Shown piece by piece: positions 53,081 to 63,710 of a stretch of DNA of 64,000 nucleotides. The position numbers and the translations under genes are program-made. The stretch is from Hyphomicrobium sp. GTDB taxonomy: Bacteria > Pseudomonadota > Alphaproteobacteria > Rhizobiales > Hyphomicrobiaceae. The stretch is from NCBI GenBank assembly GCA_030148725.1, contig JASBSU010000036.1, positions 1-64,000 of the forward strand, written 5' to 3'. Within the stretch, counting starts at the first letter, position 1; each line of letters begins with the position of its first letter. The notes under the pieces are model-generated. The model saw nothing but the letters and a program-made list of their open reading frames with translations. It was not told where the DNA came from and did not search any database.

Positions 53081-55765
53081 TCACCCGCTCCTCAGCACCG
53101 CGACCGGCAGGTCACGCAACACTTCAGACATATTCAATTCTGCGACGTCGCCGAACTCTCGCCCCGTCAGGACGTCGACGAGCGGACCGCAACCGGACGG
53201 CAAATGAACACGCGTGTCTGCCCAGCGCGGGCCGGGAATACGCGGGGCTTCCGCATCGAGATGCTCGAGTGAGAGCCGCGTCCCGAGCACGACGACGCAG
53301 CCCGTCTCGTGCTTCCTCGCGAAGACTATCACATGCTTGCTCAGCGGGCCGGTCACCTTCAATGCGATATAGGTGGCGTCCAGAAGCCGTGGGCCGAGCG
53401 TGCGTCGCAGCGCCAATCCGGCGCGCAGGATGCGCTGTTTGATCGCGCCGGTCGTCCAGGTGTCGAGCAATGCATCCGAAGATATCTCCGCTTTCGCCAT
53501 GCTGTCATTCTGGACGAAATCGACGGGGCGGCGATTGTCCGGATCGACCAGCGCCAGATCCCAGATTTCCGTGCCCTGGTAGATATCGGGGACACCGGGG
53601 GCGAACAGCTTGAGCACACTCTGCGTCAAGCTATTGACGGCGCCGGCGCGTACGAAGGGCTGGATCGCAGCGCCGAAGTCGTTGAGAAACGCCTTCGAGC
53701 GTTTTGGCTCGAGCGCCGCCTCAACAAACGACGTCAGCATGTCTTCATACGCCTCGTCCGGCTGCGTCCAGGTGGTGTGCAGCTTTGCCTCTCGCGCCGC
53801 CTTGACCATGAACGCGCTCATCCGGTGGGACAGTACCTGCATTGCGTCAGCATCCGGCGGTCGCGATTGCGCCGGCCAGGCCCCGAGCAAAGCCTGATAG
53901 AACATCCATTCCGTGTCGCGATCTGGATGCGCCTCGCCCCGGCGCAGATCGGCATTCAGCTCTGCCCAACGGCGAACCGCTTCTTCCCACCTGCGCGGGG
54001 CTTCGCTGATGGCGTAGATGCGCGCGCGGGCGTCCTCTCCGCGCTTGGTATCGTGCGTGGCGGTGGCCGAGAGGGCTGCCGGATGCCTCTCCCGCGCCTG
54101 CATGGCTGCGTGAAAGTCATCGATGGAACCGCCAAGGGGATCGAGCTCGCCGCCGACCTCGTTGACGCCAATCAACCGATTATAGCGGTAGAATAGCGTG
54201 TCCTCGAAGGCCTTTGCCGTCAGCGGTCCCGTCGTCTGCTGAAAGCGCGCCGAGAAGCGCAATGCCGCGGTGCGTCGTGACGCATCGGCGAAATCGAGCT
54301 TGAACAGGCGCCGGAGAAACTCGAACGCCGCGTCGTCCTCCACTTCCCGTGCTCGCTGCGCCGCCTCAAGGGCGCTTTGCAGAATGTTGTCGTCTTCCAC
54401 GCTACTGCCGTTGGCGTCAACGTAGGTGCGGTAGACGGGCATTGCGGACGCCAGTTCGACAATGGCGCGGCGCATCGTGTCTCGACCGAGGTCCCGGGTG
54501 GCGATGTCCTCCGACGCGATGGTCGAGGCAAGATCGGCCAGATGGTCGAGTTCTCCGGCGAGATTTCGGGTGAGCGTACGGCGTTTGGTCATGACGACCT
54601 CCGCCTCGAGGTCGCGCTTCTCCTGCACAAATTCTTCGTATGCGTGCGTCAGGTCTTCCCGCGAAGCGTCGTCGACGAGCAGCTGGCCCAGTGCCGCTAT
54701 GAACTCGTATCCGGTGGTTCCGGCGACGGACCAAGATTCGCGCAACTCCTCGCCGGGTCCCAGGATTTTCTCGACGATAATGTAGAAGTCGTCGCGGCCG
54801 ACCGCAGTGCGGAGTCTGTTCAGATACCCGGCAGGGTCGGCCAGGCCGTCGATGTGATCTACGCGCAACCCATGCACCAACCCCTCACGGACGAGGTCGA
54901 GGACCGTTCGATGCACATCATCGAACACGTTGGGTTGCTCGACCCTGACGCCCACAAGCTCGGCAATCTCGAAGAAGCGACGATAGGTGAGGTTCTCGCG
55001 CGCCGTCCGCCAGTGCGCGAGACGCCAGACCTGCTGTTCGTGGACTTCGTGCAGAGCCTGCCAATCACCGTTGATCTTTTCGAGAGTGCTCTCTAGCACC
55101 TCTGACGCTTTCGCGTCGACGAGGCACTGGGCGAACGCGTCCTTCAGTTCTGCTCCCGCCGCTGCAGTGGCGGTCGCGAATTTCAGCGCCAGCGCGCCGA
55201 AGATATCCTGATCAGCCGCGGTTAAGATTCCTGCGTAACTCGGCGGGTTGAGCGGCAACCTCATGTCACCGTACTGGAGCGCGATTTCGCCGATTTCCGG
55301 TTCGGCCACCAGCTGCAGCCCGTCCGATTGCAGCACGGCGCCGTAGTGATCTCCGAGTCGAGGCACAATCAGCTTCTGCGCTGCCCAGTCGACGTCGAAG
55401 TGGTTCGCGAAGGGGCTGTTCGCACCCCATTCAAGCACGCTCCGCCACCACGGGTTTTCCGGATGCGCGCCCATATGGTTGGGCACGATATCCAGGACGA
55501 TGCCGATCCCTGCCTCCTGCATGGCGCGCGAGAGAGCGGCAAAACCATCGAACCCACCGAGTTCGGGATCGATCTCGTTGAAGTCGATGCCATCGTAGCC
55601 GTGGGTCGAGCCCGGTGCCGCGGTGAAGATCGGCGACAGGTACAAGTGCGATATGCCCAGCCCTGACAGATAGGGCGCAAGCTTTGCAGCGCATGCGAAA
55701 TCCATCCCGTTGCGCAACTGCAGCCGGTAGGTTGCCGTCGGCACGTTGGTGATCGCGGTGGTCAT
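53081..55765 (-). CDS. treY: Malto-oligosyltrehalose synthase
   Basis: An 894-residue GH13 enzyme that turns the reducing-end bond of maltodextrin into an alpha,alpha-1,1 trehalose linkage. TATYRLQL at the N-terminus, GISHLYLSPIFTAAPGSTHGYD, VPNHMGAH and HGLRVDHIDGLADP (nucleophile Asp) are diagnostic. The start at 55765 overlaps the malQ stop as ATGA; a long upstream frame to 56170 is a shadow of malQ. TreZ from the same operon then frees trehalose. Confidence 0.96.
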   Translation of the reverse strand: MTTAITNVPTATYRLQLRNGMDFACAAKLAPYLSGLGISHLYLSPIFTAAPGSTHGYDGIDFNEIDPELGGFDGFAALSRAMQEAGIGIVLDIVPNHMGAHPENPWWRSVLEWGANSPFANHFDVDWAAQKLIVPRLGDHYGAVLQSDGLQLVAEPEIGEIALQYGDMRLPLNPPSYAGILTAADQDIFGALALKFATATAAAGAELKDAFAQCLVDAKASEVLESTLEKINGDWQALHEVHEQQVWRLAHWRTARENLTYRRFFEIAELVGVRVEQPNVFDDVHRTVLDLVREGLVHGLRVDHIDGLADPAGYLNRLRTAVGRDDFYIIVEKILGPGEELRESWSVAGTTGYEFIAALGQLLVDDASREDLTHAYEEFVQEKRDLEAEVVMTKRRTLTRNLAGELDHLADLASTIASEDIATRDLGRDTMRRAIVELASAMPVYRTYVDANGSSVEDDNILQSALEAAQRAREVEDDAAFEFLRRLFKLDFADASRRTAALRFSARFQQTTGPLTAKAFEDTLFYRYNRLIGVNEVGGELDPLGGSIDDFHAAMQARERHPAALSATATHDTKRGEDARARIYAISEAPRRWEEAVRRWAELNADLRRGEAHPDRDTEWMFYQALLGAWPAQSRPPDADAMQVLSHRMSAFMVKAAREAKLHTTWTQPDEAYEDMLTSFVEAALEPKRSKAFLNDFGAAIQPFVRAGAVNSLTQSVLKLFAPGVPDIYQGTEIWDLALVDPDNRRPVDFVQNDSMAKAEISSDALLDTWTTGAIKQRILRAGLALRRTLGPRLLDATYIALKVTGPLSKHVIVFARKHETGCVVVLGTRLSLEHLDAEAPRIPGPRWADTRVHLPSGCGPLVDVLTGREFGDVAELNMSEVLRDLPVAVLRSG

Positions 55766-57576
55766 GCGTGCCGCGGTCGCTCGGCCGCGATCGCCTCCAG
55801 TGTGCGGCGGAGCAGTGGATCGAGCAGCATTTCCTCCACGGTTATGGGAAGCTTGCGCCTCCAGTTGGCGTGCTGCCTGTCCGTTCCGGGAAGGTTGACC
55901 ATCCCAGATGAGCCGGCGATGTCTTCCAGTTGAACAGCGAAGAGCCAAGCGGGCGAGCGTGCGAGGTAACGGTGGACGGCCGTAAATACGTCTTCCGGCG
56001 TACGGGCGCTCTGGTGATCGACCGCGTTTGCATCCAGCAGATGCTCGCGTGCTAAAGACGCTGAAAGCTTCTGGCGGTCGCTCGCGCGTTGTGCGCGCGC
56101 GTGGTCCACATCTCCATCGCATTCGTAAAGCTGGCAGTAGGCCCGCGCGTCGATATCCGAAGCGCACCACCAGCCATGCAACGGAGGCAGATCATGCGTC
56201 GCGACGCATGCGAGAGCTTCTTTCGGATAGCTATGGGGCGGAGCGAACATGCCGTCCCCCGTGCGCTCGAAGTAGAATACGCGGTAGCTCAGTATGTTGT
56301 GCGCCTGCATCCTCTCGCGGAACCCCGGCGGCACGGTGCCAAGGTCCTCGCCGATCACCATGCAGCGATTGGCCTCGGAGCTGCGGCCAAGCACGTCGAG
56401 CAGCGCTTCGATTGGGTAGCGGACGTAACCTCCGCTGCGGGCGTCTGATCCGGCCGGTAGCCAATAGAGCCTCGCCAGTCCCATGGCGTGGTCCAGGCGC
56501 ACGGCTCCAGCGACCTTCATCGCTGCTTGAACCTCCTGCTTCACCGGCTCGAACTGACGTGCCGCCAGCGTGGAAGGCCGCATGGGCGTGAGGCCCCAAT
56601 CCTGCCCGAGGTGATTGAACATGTCCGGGGGCGCACCCACGCGTGCGCCAGTTGCATAGAGCTCTTTGTCTGACCAAGCCGAGACACCGTCCGGTGACAC
56701 GCCGACGGCGAGATCGAGGTACAGCCCGATGCGCATTCCCGCTGTGCGCGCGCGCCGTTGGACTTCGGCGAGCTGCTCGGAAGCCACCCACTGCAGCCAC
56801 TTGTGGAAATCGACCTGCCGCTCGTGTGCAGCCGCAAATTTGGCGACGGCGCTTGAGGTCGGACCATGGAATTCCTGCGGCCAACCATGCCAGCCCGCGC
56901 CAAGCCCGTCGGCGGCGAAGTGCTCACTCAGTGCCTCGAAGACGGCGAAACGCTTCAGCGCATCGGCGCCTGCAGTGCAGAACGACACGAAGGCCGGGTC
57001 CTTCCCGCGTTGCGCGAACGCCGCTTCGAGAAGCGCGCGCTTCAGGGTTGCCACGTTCGTGTAATCCACGAGGTCGAGGCTGCGCAGCTCTTGCAGCTTG
57101 CCGCGCCAATCGTACAGATCGGCTTCCCGCACCACCCGATCAACGGCGATGTAGATCGGATTGAGAAACTGCTTGCTCGAAGGCGAATATGGGCTGGCGC
57201 GGTCCGGGTCTGCCATGAACAGCGCATGCAGCGGATTGACGCCGATGAAGTCGGCACCGAGCGGCGCGAGCAGTTCTGCCAAACGCGCGAGGTCCTCGAA
57301 GTCGCCGATGCCGCAGTTGCGCTGCGAGCGGACGCCGTAGAGCTGCACAGCGATGCCCCATGCCCGCGAGTGTCTCAGCCATTCCGGCACAAAGCACGGG
57401 GGTGCGCCTGCGGCGGCAGCGTCGATACTCGGCGACGCATCACTCTCGGGCGTGCCCAGCAGGGCTAGCAGAGCGTGCTTCACGTCATCGGAAATGACAC
57501 GAACTTCGCCGCTCTCGCTGATGTACGACGTCTCAATACCGGCACGGTCGGTCAGCTCGGCGAGGGATTTATCCAT
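55762..57576 (-). CDS. malQ: 4-alpha-glucanotransferase (amylomaltase)
   Basis: A 604-residue GH77 enzyme that transfers maltodextrin segments. AVQLYGVRSQRNCGIGDFEDL, FIGVNPLHALF, GAVRLDHAMGLARLYW (nucleophile Asp) and VIGEDLGTVPPGFRERM are conserved. The bacterial N-terminal extension is short. The start at 57576 overlaps the treZ stop by 8 bp; the earlier ATG at 57600 lacks family support. It lengthens short dextrins so that they suit glgP and treY. Confidence 0.95.
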   Translation of the reverse strand: MDKSLAELTDRAGIETSYISESGEVRVISDDVKHALLALLGTPESDASPSIDAAAAGAPPCFVPEWLRHSRAWGIAVQLYGVRSQRNCGIGDFEDLARLAELLAPLGADFIGVNPLHALFMADPDRASPYSPSSKQFLNPIYIAVDRVVREADLYDWRGKLQELRSLDLVDYTNVATLKRALLEAAFAQRGKDPAFVSFCTAGADALKRFAVFEALSEHFAADGLGAGWHGWPQEFHGPTSSAVAKFAAAHERQVDFHKWLQWVASEQLAEVQRRARTAGMRIGLYLDLAVGVSPDGVSAWSDKELYATGARVGAPPDMFNHLGQDWGLTPMRPSTLAARQFEPVKQEVQAAMKVAGAVRLDHAMGLARLYWLPAGSDARSGGYVRYPIEALLDVLGRSSEANRCMVIGEDLGTVPPGFRERMQAHNILSYRVFYFERTGDGMFAPPHSYPKEALACVATHDLPPLHGWWCASDIDARAYCQLYECDGDVDHARAQRASDRQKLSASLAREHLLDANAVDHQSARTPEDVFTAVHRYLARSPAWLFAVQLEDIAGSSGMVNLPGTDRQHANWRRKLPITVEEMLLDPLLRRTLEAIAAERPRHA

Positions 57577-59392
57577 TCTCCGCGCCTCCCTCGAAGCCAA
57601 GTATCACCGACTTCGGCGGCACTTGCCCGAGGCGCAGCGACGCGCAGGCGCCGTCCGACGACTCATAAAGAAGCGTGAGATCTGCGTGCGTCGAGGTGGC
57701 GACCGGCACCTCTCCAAGGTTCACCGCCATGCGCAGCGTCTGACCATCGGCCATCCGCCAAGCGACGCCGAATGCCTCAGCTGACCACGGCTCGGTGTTC
57801 CCTTGGCCACTCCTCATCGCGGCGAAGTGCGGCACGAGGCGCTTGCGTATCGCGAGCAGATTGCGGACCAGCGCAATGCGAGCCGCCCCAGCGGGAGTAT
57901 TCTTGAAGTTCCAGTCGATCCTCGACGCTTCGGCCGTTGCGAGTGCGTTTGGATCAGGGATTTTCAAACGGTTCGCCGGGTCGGCGAACTGAGGCCATCT
58001 TTTGAACTCCGCGCGGCGCCCGTCCCGCACCGCCGCAGCAAGGTCGCCTGTGAAATCGGTGAAGAAGCAGAACGGCCGGCGCTCGCCCCACTCCTCGCCC
58101 ATGAACAGAAGCGGTATGTGCGGCGACAACAGAAGAATCGCCGTGAGGAGATCGACTGTCTTTTCGTCCGACAGGGCGATCAGACGCTCGCCGAAGGCGC
58201 GATTACCGATCTGGTCGTGGTTCTGCAGGAAGTCGACGAAAGCGCTCGGCGGCAAGTGTTTGCTGCAAACACCGCGCTGCTCCTCTTTACTGGGCGATGT
58301 CTCGCCCTGGTAGACGTAGCCCTCCGCGAGGCATCGCGCCATCTGCGATACATCGATGTCGTAGTCGAAGTAGTAGCCGTCGCGTTCCCCTGTAGCGAGG
58401 ACATGCGCGGTATGATGAAAGTCATCGTTCCATTCTGCTGAATAGAGACGCACGACTCCATCGGAGTCGCGCTCGTGCAGGTTGACGATATTACGCTCGT
58501 CCTCGGTCGTCAGGTGCACGTGCCGGTCGGTGATCGTGCGACGGACCTCGGCGGCAAGCTCCTCCAAGATATGCGTCGGCGATGGATCATGGATCTGGTC
58601 GATGGCATCGAGGCGCAGCCCGTCCAATCGAAACTCTTCCAGCCAATAAAGGGCGTTCTCTATGAAGAACTGCCGTACCGGCTGCTTCTCATAGGCGATG
58701 GCTGCGCCCCAGGGCGTGTGGCGCTCGGGATGGAAGAAATCGGGCGCGTACAGGTGCAGGTAGTTTCCGTCGGGGCCGAAGTGATTGTAGACGACGTCCA
58801 GCAACACCATCAACTCGCGCTCGTGCGCGGCGTCGACCAGCCGCTTGAGCGCTTCGGGTCCGCCATAGACGATGTGCGGTGCATAGAGCAGCACTCCGTC
58901 GTATCCCCAGCCGCGTGTGCCGCTGAACTGGGCGATCGGCATCAGCTCGATGGCGGTTACGCCGAGCGATGCCAAATGATCGAGCTTCTGTTCTATTCCC
59001 GCGAACGTGCCATTCGGGGTGAAGGTCCCTGTGTGAAGCTCGTAAATGACAGCTTCTTCCCAAGGGCGGCCGCGCCAATGGTCGCTGCCCCATGAGAATG
59101 CAGCGCCATCGACGAGGCGCGAAGGGCCGTGGACATCACTCACCTGCTCGCGAGCGGCTGGATCGGGCACGCGTCGGCCGTCGATTTCGAATGAATACCC
59201 TCCGTTGACCGGGACCGCGTCAGTCTCGAGCTCGAACCAGCCGTCGTCCGACCGCTGCATCGGCGCGCGGATTTCTCCAACGGTTCCGACTAGCGTCACA
59301 GACCGTTGAGCAGGAGCCCACAGCCGGAAGCGCGCGCCACCATTCTTGAGCACGGTTGCGCCCCATGAGCCGGTGAACGCCGACGCCGTCAT
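57569..59392 (-). CDS. treZ: Malto-oligosyltrehalose trehalohydrolase
   Basis: A 607-residue GH13 enzyme with N-terminal beta domain (GGARFRLWAPAQRSVTLVG). AVIYELHTGTFTPNGTF, LDGLRLDAIDQIHD (nucleophile Asp), and FLQNHDQIGNRAFGER are conserved. It cuts trehalose from maltooligosyl-trehalose made by treY. Its ATG overlaps the glgX stop as ATGA. Confidence 0.96.
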   Translation of the reverse strand: MTASAFTGSWGATVLKNGGARFRLWAPAQRSVTLVGTVGEIRAPMQRSDDGWFELETDAVPVNGGYSFEIDGRRVPDPAAREQVSDVHGPSRLVDGAAFSWGSDHWRGRPWEEAVIYELHTGTFTPNGTFAGIEQKLDHLASLGVTAIELMPIAQFSGTRGWGYDGVLLYAPHIVYGGPEALKRLVDAAHERELMVLLDVVYNHFGPDGNYLHLYAPDFFHPERHTPWGAAIAYEKQPVRQFFIENALYWLEEFRLDGLRLDAIDQIHDPSPTHILEELAAEVRRTITDRHVHLTTEDERNIVNLHERDSDGVVRLYSAEWNDDFHHTAHVLATGERDGYYFDYDIDVSQMARCLAEGYVYQGETSPSKEEQRGVCSKHLPPSAFVDFLQNHDQIGNRAFGERLIALSDEKTVDLLTAILLLSPHIPLLFMGEEWGERRPFCFFTDFTGDLAAAVRDGRRAEFKRWPQFADPANRLKIPDPNALATAEASRIDWNFKNTPAGAARIALVRNLLAIRKRLVPHFAAMRSGQGNTEPWSAEAFGVAWRMADGQTLRMAVNLGEVPVATSTHADLTLLYESSDGACASLRLGQVPPKSVILGFEGGAENG

Positions 59393-61491
59393 GGGCGCGC
59401 CGCCTCATAAAGGACCAGCGAACGGCCGGATATGATCAAGTCGTCGCTGGCTGCCGCCGCGTTGCGTGGTTCGATGGTCCCGTGCTCGGTGTCGACGATC
59501 AGGCGCCAACTGCCGGTCGGCGATTTGGGGAGTTTGAAGGAAACGCCCTCGTGGTAGGCGTTGAGCAACATGAGCAACGGCTTTCCATGCCTAGCCCGCA
59601 GCAAAAGCGCGACGCTGCGATTGATGCTGTTGAGCCAGTCATCGGGCTGCATTTCCTTGCCGTCGGCACGCAGCCAAATCACGTTCTTGGCGCCGCCCAC
59701 GTCCTCACCGTGGAGAAATCGCGGCTGATTGAGAAGCGGCCGCGACCTGCGGACCCGAAGCAGACCGGTCACGAACTCGCGAAATGCCTCTTCGCGCGGA
59801 CCGATATCCTGCCAGCGCATCCAGGTGATGTCGTTGTCCTGGCAATAGGCGTTGTTGTTTCCTTGCTGCGTGCGCCCCTGCTCATCTCCCATGAGCAGCA
59901 TCGGCGTGCCCTGCGAGAGGATCAGCATGGCCATCTGATTGCGGCGCATGCGATCGCGCAGATCGAGAATCGCCTGGTCGTCCGTTGGGCCTTCGGCGCC
60001 GCAGTTCCAGCTTCGGTTATCGTCATGCCCGTCGGCGTTGCCCTCGCCGTTCGGCTCATTGTGCTTGTCGTTGTAGGCGTAGAGGTCGGCGAGCGTGAAG
60101 CCGTCGTGCGCGGTCACGAAGTTGACGCTGGACCAGGGGCGACGCCCGCCTTTGTCGAAAAGCTCGGCGGAACCGAGCAGTCCCCCGGCGATGGCGGCCA
60201 GATATCCTTCCTCGCCGCGCCAGAACCCGCGCACATCGTCGCGGAACCGACCATTCCATTCCGACCAGCCGGGTGGAAAATTGCCAACCTGATAGCCGTC
60301 GGCGCCAAGGTCCCAAGCCTCCGCGATGAGCTTCACGGACGACAGAACCGGATCCTGGCGGAGCGCTGAAAGGAAGTTGCTCGCTGGGGCGAATGCCCGC
60401 TCGTCGCGAGCCAGCGTCGAAGCCAAATCGAAGCGAAAGCCATCGATGCCGAATTCCTGCACCCAGTAGCGGAGCGAGTCCGCCACAAGCTGCAGCACGC
60501 GTGGATTGCCGAGGTTGAGCGTGTTGCCACAGCCAGTCGTGTCGAAATAGAAGCGCGGGTCATCCGCCAACTTATAGTAAGCGGCATTATCTATCCCGCG
60601 GAACGAAAGCGTCGGACCGCGTTGATTTCCCTCAGCGGTGTGATTGTAGACGACATCAAGGATGACTTCGATGCCGGCATCATGCAAGCGACCGACAGCG
60701 GTGCGGATCTCGCTCAGTTCTCCAGACGACAAATAGCGATTTGCCGGCGCGAAGAACGAGAGCGTGCTGTAGCCCCAATAATTGCTCAGGCCTTTGTCGA
60801 CGAGATAGCTGTCGTCATAGAAGGCGTGGATGGGCATCAGTTCGAGGCTGGTCACGCCGAGCTTCACCAGGTGCTCGATGACCTTTGGGTTACCAAGGCC
60901 CGCGATCGTGCCGCGCTGACGATGCTGAACCCCTGGGTGGAGCTGAGTGAAACCTTTGACGTGTGCCTCGTAGAGCACCGTATCGGCCCAGGCGACCTGC
61001 TTCCATTCGCGGCGCCGCGACGAGAAGATCGATTTCCTGCCGCCGCCCGGCTCAGTGACCACGCACTTCGGCGTGAACGGCGCGCTGTCGGTTTCGTCGA
61101 AGCTCAGATCGGCGTCGTCATTTTCATCGAGCTTGTAGCCGAAGTGCGCGGGGTTCCACTGCAAGTCACCCCGCAGCAGGCGCGCATACGGATCGACCAG
61201 CAGCTTGTTAGCATTGAAGCGATGCCCCGCGGCCGGCTCGTACGGCCCGTGCACACGATAGCCGTAGAGCTGTCCGGCGCCGATCCCATGCACGTAGCCG
61301 TGCCATACCTCGTCGGTGAACTCGGGCAGGACGATGCGGCCTGTCTCCCGCCTTCCGTCCGCCTCGAATAGCGCCACCTCGACGCGCTCGGCGTTAGGCG
61401 CATAAAGCGCGAAATTGACGCCGCCCGCATCAGCGGTCGGGCCCAGCGCCTGCGGAGATCCCTCCGATACTCTGAAGCGCGCTCGGCTCAT
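59389..61491 (-). CDS. glgX: Glycogen debranching enzyme
   Basis: A 700-residue GH13 isoamylase-type enzyme that hydrolyses alpha-1,6 branches of phosphorylase-limit glycogen. [19 protein letters not shown] (N-terminal CBM48-like), [12 protein letters not shown] as [26 protein letters not shown] (nucleophile Asp) and [16 protein letters not shown] are present. ATGA overlaps link it to glgB before and treZ after. Confidence 0.95.
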   Translation of the reverse strand: MSRARFRVSEGSPQALGPTADAGGVNFALYAPNAERVEVALFEADGRRETGRIVLPEFTDEVWHGYVHGIGAGQLYGYRVHGPYEPAAGHRFNANKLLVDPYARLLRGDLQWNPAHFGYKLDENDDADLSFDETDSAPFTPKCVVTEPGGGRKSIFSSRRREWKQVAWADTVLYEAHVKGFTQLHPGVQHRQRGTIAGLGNPKVIEHLVKLGVTSLELMPIHAFYDDSYLVDKGLSNYWGYSTLSFFAPANRYLSSGELSEIRTAVGRLHDAGIEVILDVVYNHTAEGNQRGPTLSFRGIDNAAYYKLADDPRFYFDTTGCGNTLNLGNPRVLQLVADSLRYWVQEFGIDGFRFDLASTLARDERAFAPASNFLSALRQDPVLSSVKLIAEAWDLGADGYQVGNFPPGWSEWNGRFRDDVRGFWRGEEGYLAAIAGGLLGSAELFDKGGRRPWSSVNFVTAHDGFTLADLYAYNDKHNEPNGEGNADGHDDNRSWNCGAEGPTDDQAILDLRDRMRRNQMAMLILSQGTPMLLMGDEQGRTQQGNNNAYCQDNDITWMRWQDIGPREEAFREFVTGLLRVRRSRPLLNQPRFLHGEDVGGAKNVIWLRADGKEMQPDDWLNSINRSVALLLRARHGKPLLMLLNAYHEGVSFKLPKSPTGSWRLIVDTEHGTIEPRNAAAASDDLIISGRSLVLYEAARP

Positions 61492-63710
61492 GCTTGATCC
61501 TCGGGAACCCAGACGGACACCGCCAGCGGCGGCAAGGTCATGACAAGGGATTGCGGCCGGCCATGCTGCGCCACGGGCTCGGTCGCCCGCACGTCATTGC
61601 GAACGTCAGACCCGCCAAATTCCGCCGCATCGGTGTTCAGCAGCTCCTTCCAGCGGCCGGAGAGCGGTGCGCCGATACGAAAGTCCTGCCGCACAACGGG
61701 CGTGAAGTTGCACGCAATGAGTGCGAGTGGCGTGCCATCAGCACCCTTGCGCAAAAAAACCAGCACGCTGTCGAGCGCATTTCCCCCATCGATCCATTCA
61801 AAGCCGGCCGGATCGCAGTCACGTTCGTGAAGCGCAGGCAGGGTGCGATAAATGGCATTGAGTTCGCGGATGAGGTTCTGGATGCCACGATGTGCCGGCT
61901 CGGCAAGGAGGTGCCAATCCAGCGAGCGATCATGGTTCCACTCGCGCTCCTGCCCGAACTCGCATCCCATGAACAGCAGCTTCTTACCGGGATGCGTCCA
62001 CATGAACCCGAGGTAAGCGCGAAGGTTCGCGAAACGTTGCCAGCGATCGCCGGGCATCTTTCCGAGCAGCGAGCCCTTCCCGTGGACGACCTCGTCGTGA
62101 CTGATCGGAAGGATGAAGTTCTCATCCCACGCGTAGAGAAGTCCGAAGGTCAGCTTGTCGTGGTGATAGCGCCGGTGAATCGGATCCTGCGCGATGTATT
62201 CGAGCGTGTCGTGCATCCAGCCCATGTTCCACTTGAAGCCGAACCCAAGCCCGCCAGTATCGACAGGGCGTGACACCTGCGGCCAGGCGGTCGACTCTTC
62301 GGCAATCATCATGATGCCGGGATGGTCGCGGTAGAGCGTCGTATTGGTGCGGCGAAGAAAGTCGATCGCCTCGAGGTTCTCGCGGCCACCGTATTGGTTC
62401 GGCTCCCACTCGCCGGGATTGCGGCTGTAGTCGAGGTAAAGCATCGAGGCCACTGCATCGACGCGCAGGCCGTCGACATGAAACTTCTCGATCCAATAAT
62501 GCGCGTTGCACTCCAGGAAGTTCGCGACCTCGCGGCGTCCATAGTTGTAGATCAGCGTGTTCCAGTCCTTATGGAACCCGCGACGAGGGTCCTCGTGCTC
62601 ATAGAGCGCGGTACCGTCGAAGCGCGCGAGGCCGTGCGGGTCGTTGGGAAAATGGCCAGGTACCCAATCGACGAGGACGCCGATTCCGGCCTGATGCAGG
62701 CGGTCGATCAGTCGCGCGAATGCGTCCGGCGAACCAAACCGGGATGTCGGCGCGAACAGCCCCGTCGGCTGGTACCCCCACGATCCTCCGAACGGGTATT
62801 CAGCAACCGGCATGAATTCGACGTGTGTGAAGCCAAGATCTTTGAGGTAGGGGATGAGGTCGTCGCCGATGCGGTCGTAATCCAGCAGGCTGTCGTTGTC
62901 GCCCCTGCGCCAGGACCCGAGGTGCATCTCGTAGATGGAAACAGGCGCAGCCAACGATTGGGCGCGCCCTCTCGTTTCCATCCAAGCTTGATCGTGCCAG
63001 GACAGTTCTGCCGGCGCCGGCACGACCGAGCTCGTTGCGGGTGGCAACTCGTGGGACTGGCCGAATGGGTCGGCTTTCGTCGGCAGAAGTTGCGCCGATG
63101 CGCCGAGCAGCTCGAATTTGTACAGATCGCCGGGCACCAATCCGGGGATGAAGATGTCCCACACACCAATCGCAGGATGCTTGCGCATGGGATGGCGGCG
63201 CCCATCCCAACCATTGAAATGTCCAACCACACTGGCGCGCGTTGCGTTGGGTGCCCAAACCGCAAAGCGCACGCCGGATACACCGTTGATCGTGTCGGCG
63301 TGAGCGCCGAGCTTGTCGTAGGCGTCGAGGTGCGTGCCTTCTCCCAGGAGATAGATGTCGATGTCGCCGAGCGTGCTCGCATAGGCATATGGGTCGGCGC
63401 TGTCCCACGCATGATTTCCGCGCGACTTTCGCAGTCGGTAGCCACCGGAAAGGTCCGTGTGCGAGAGGCCAGAAAAGAAGCCAGCGGCATGCACTTTGTC
63501 GAGCTTCGCGAGCGGCGCACCGCTTTGTGCGTCAATGACGTCGACCGCGTCGGCGTCGGGCGCAAAGACGTTGACCATCCACGAGCCATCCGGGTGGTGA
63601 TGGGGGCCCAATACGCTGAACGGATCGCCGTGGCGACCTGCGACGATGTCTTGAATGTCGCGGGCGTTTGGCATGCTCTGGCTGGGGCGCGTTTTGAGGT
63701 TGCTGCTCAC
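61488..63710 (-). CDS. glgB: 1,4-alpha-glucan branching enzyme
   Basis: A 740-residue GH13 enzyme. [14 protein letters not shown] starts the N-terminal domain, [21 protein letters not shown] is CBM48, [36 protein letters not shown] (nucleophile Asp), AEESTAWP (acid/base Glu) and [14 protein letters not shown] are conserved. GTG 63710 is preferred: it overlaps the upstream stop as GTGA (63707-63710); ATG 63674 is an alternative. It introduces alpha-1,6 branches into the glucan. Confidence 0.96.
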   Translation of the reverse strand: MSSNLKTRPSQSMPNARDIQDIVAGRHGDPFSVLGPHHHPDGSWMVNVFAPDADAVDVIDAQSGAPLAKLDKVHAAGFFSGLSHTDLSGGYRLRKSRGNHAWDSADPYAYASTLGDIDIYLLGEGTHLDAYDKLGAHADTINGVSGVRFAVWAPNATRASVVGHFNGWDGRRHPMRKHPAIGVWDIFIPGLVPGDLYKFELLGASAQLLPTKADPFGQSHELPPATSSVVPAPAELSWHDQAWMETRGRAQSLAAPVSIYEMHLGSWRRGDNDSLLDYDRIGDDLIPYLKDLGFTHVEFMPVAEYPFGGSWGYQPTGLFAPTSRFGSPDAFARLIDRLHQAGIGVLVDWVPGHFPNDPHGLARFDGTALYEHEDPRRGFHKDWNTLIYNYGRREVANFLECNAHYWIEKFHVDGLRVDAVASMLYLDYSRNPGEWEPNQYGGRENLEAIDFLRRTNTTLYRDHPGIMMIAEESTAWPQVSRPVDTGGLGFGFKWNMGWMHDTLEYIAQDPIHRRYHHDKLTFGLLYAWDENFILPISHDEVVHGKGSLLGKMPGDRWQRFANLRAYLGFMWTHPGKKLLFMGCEFGQEREWNHDRSLDWHLLAEPAHRGIQNLIRELNAIYRTLPALHERDCDPAGFEWIDGGNALDSVLVFLRKGADGTPLALIACNFTPVVRQDFRIGAPLSGRWKELLNTDAAEFGGSDVRNDVRATEPVAQHGRPQSLVMTLPPLAVSVWVPEDQA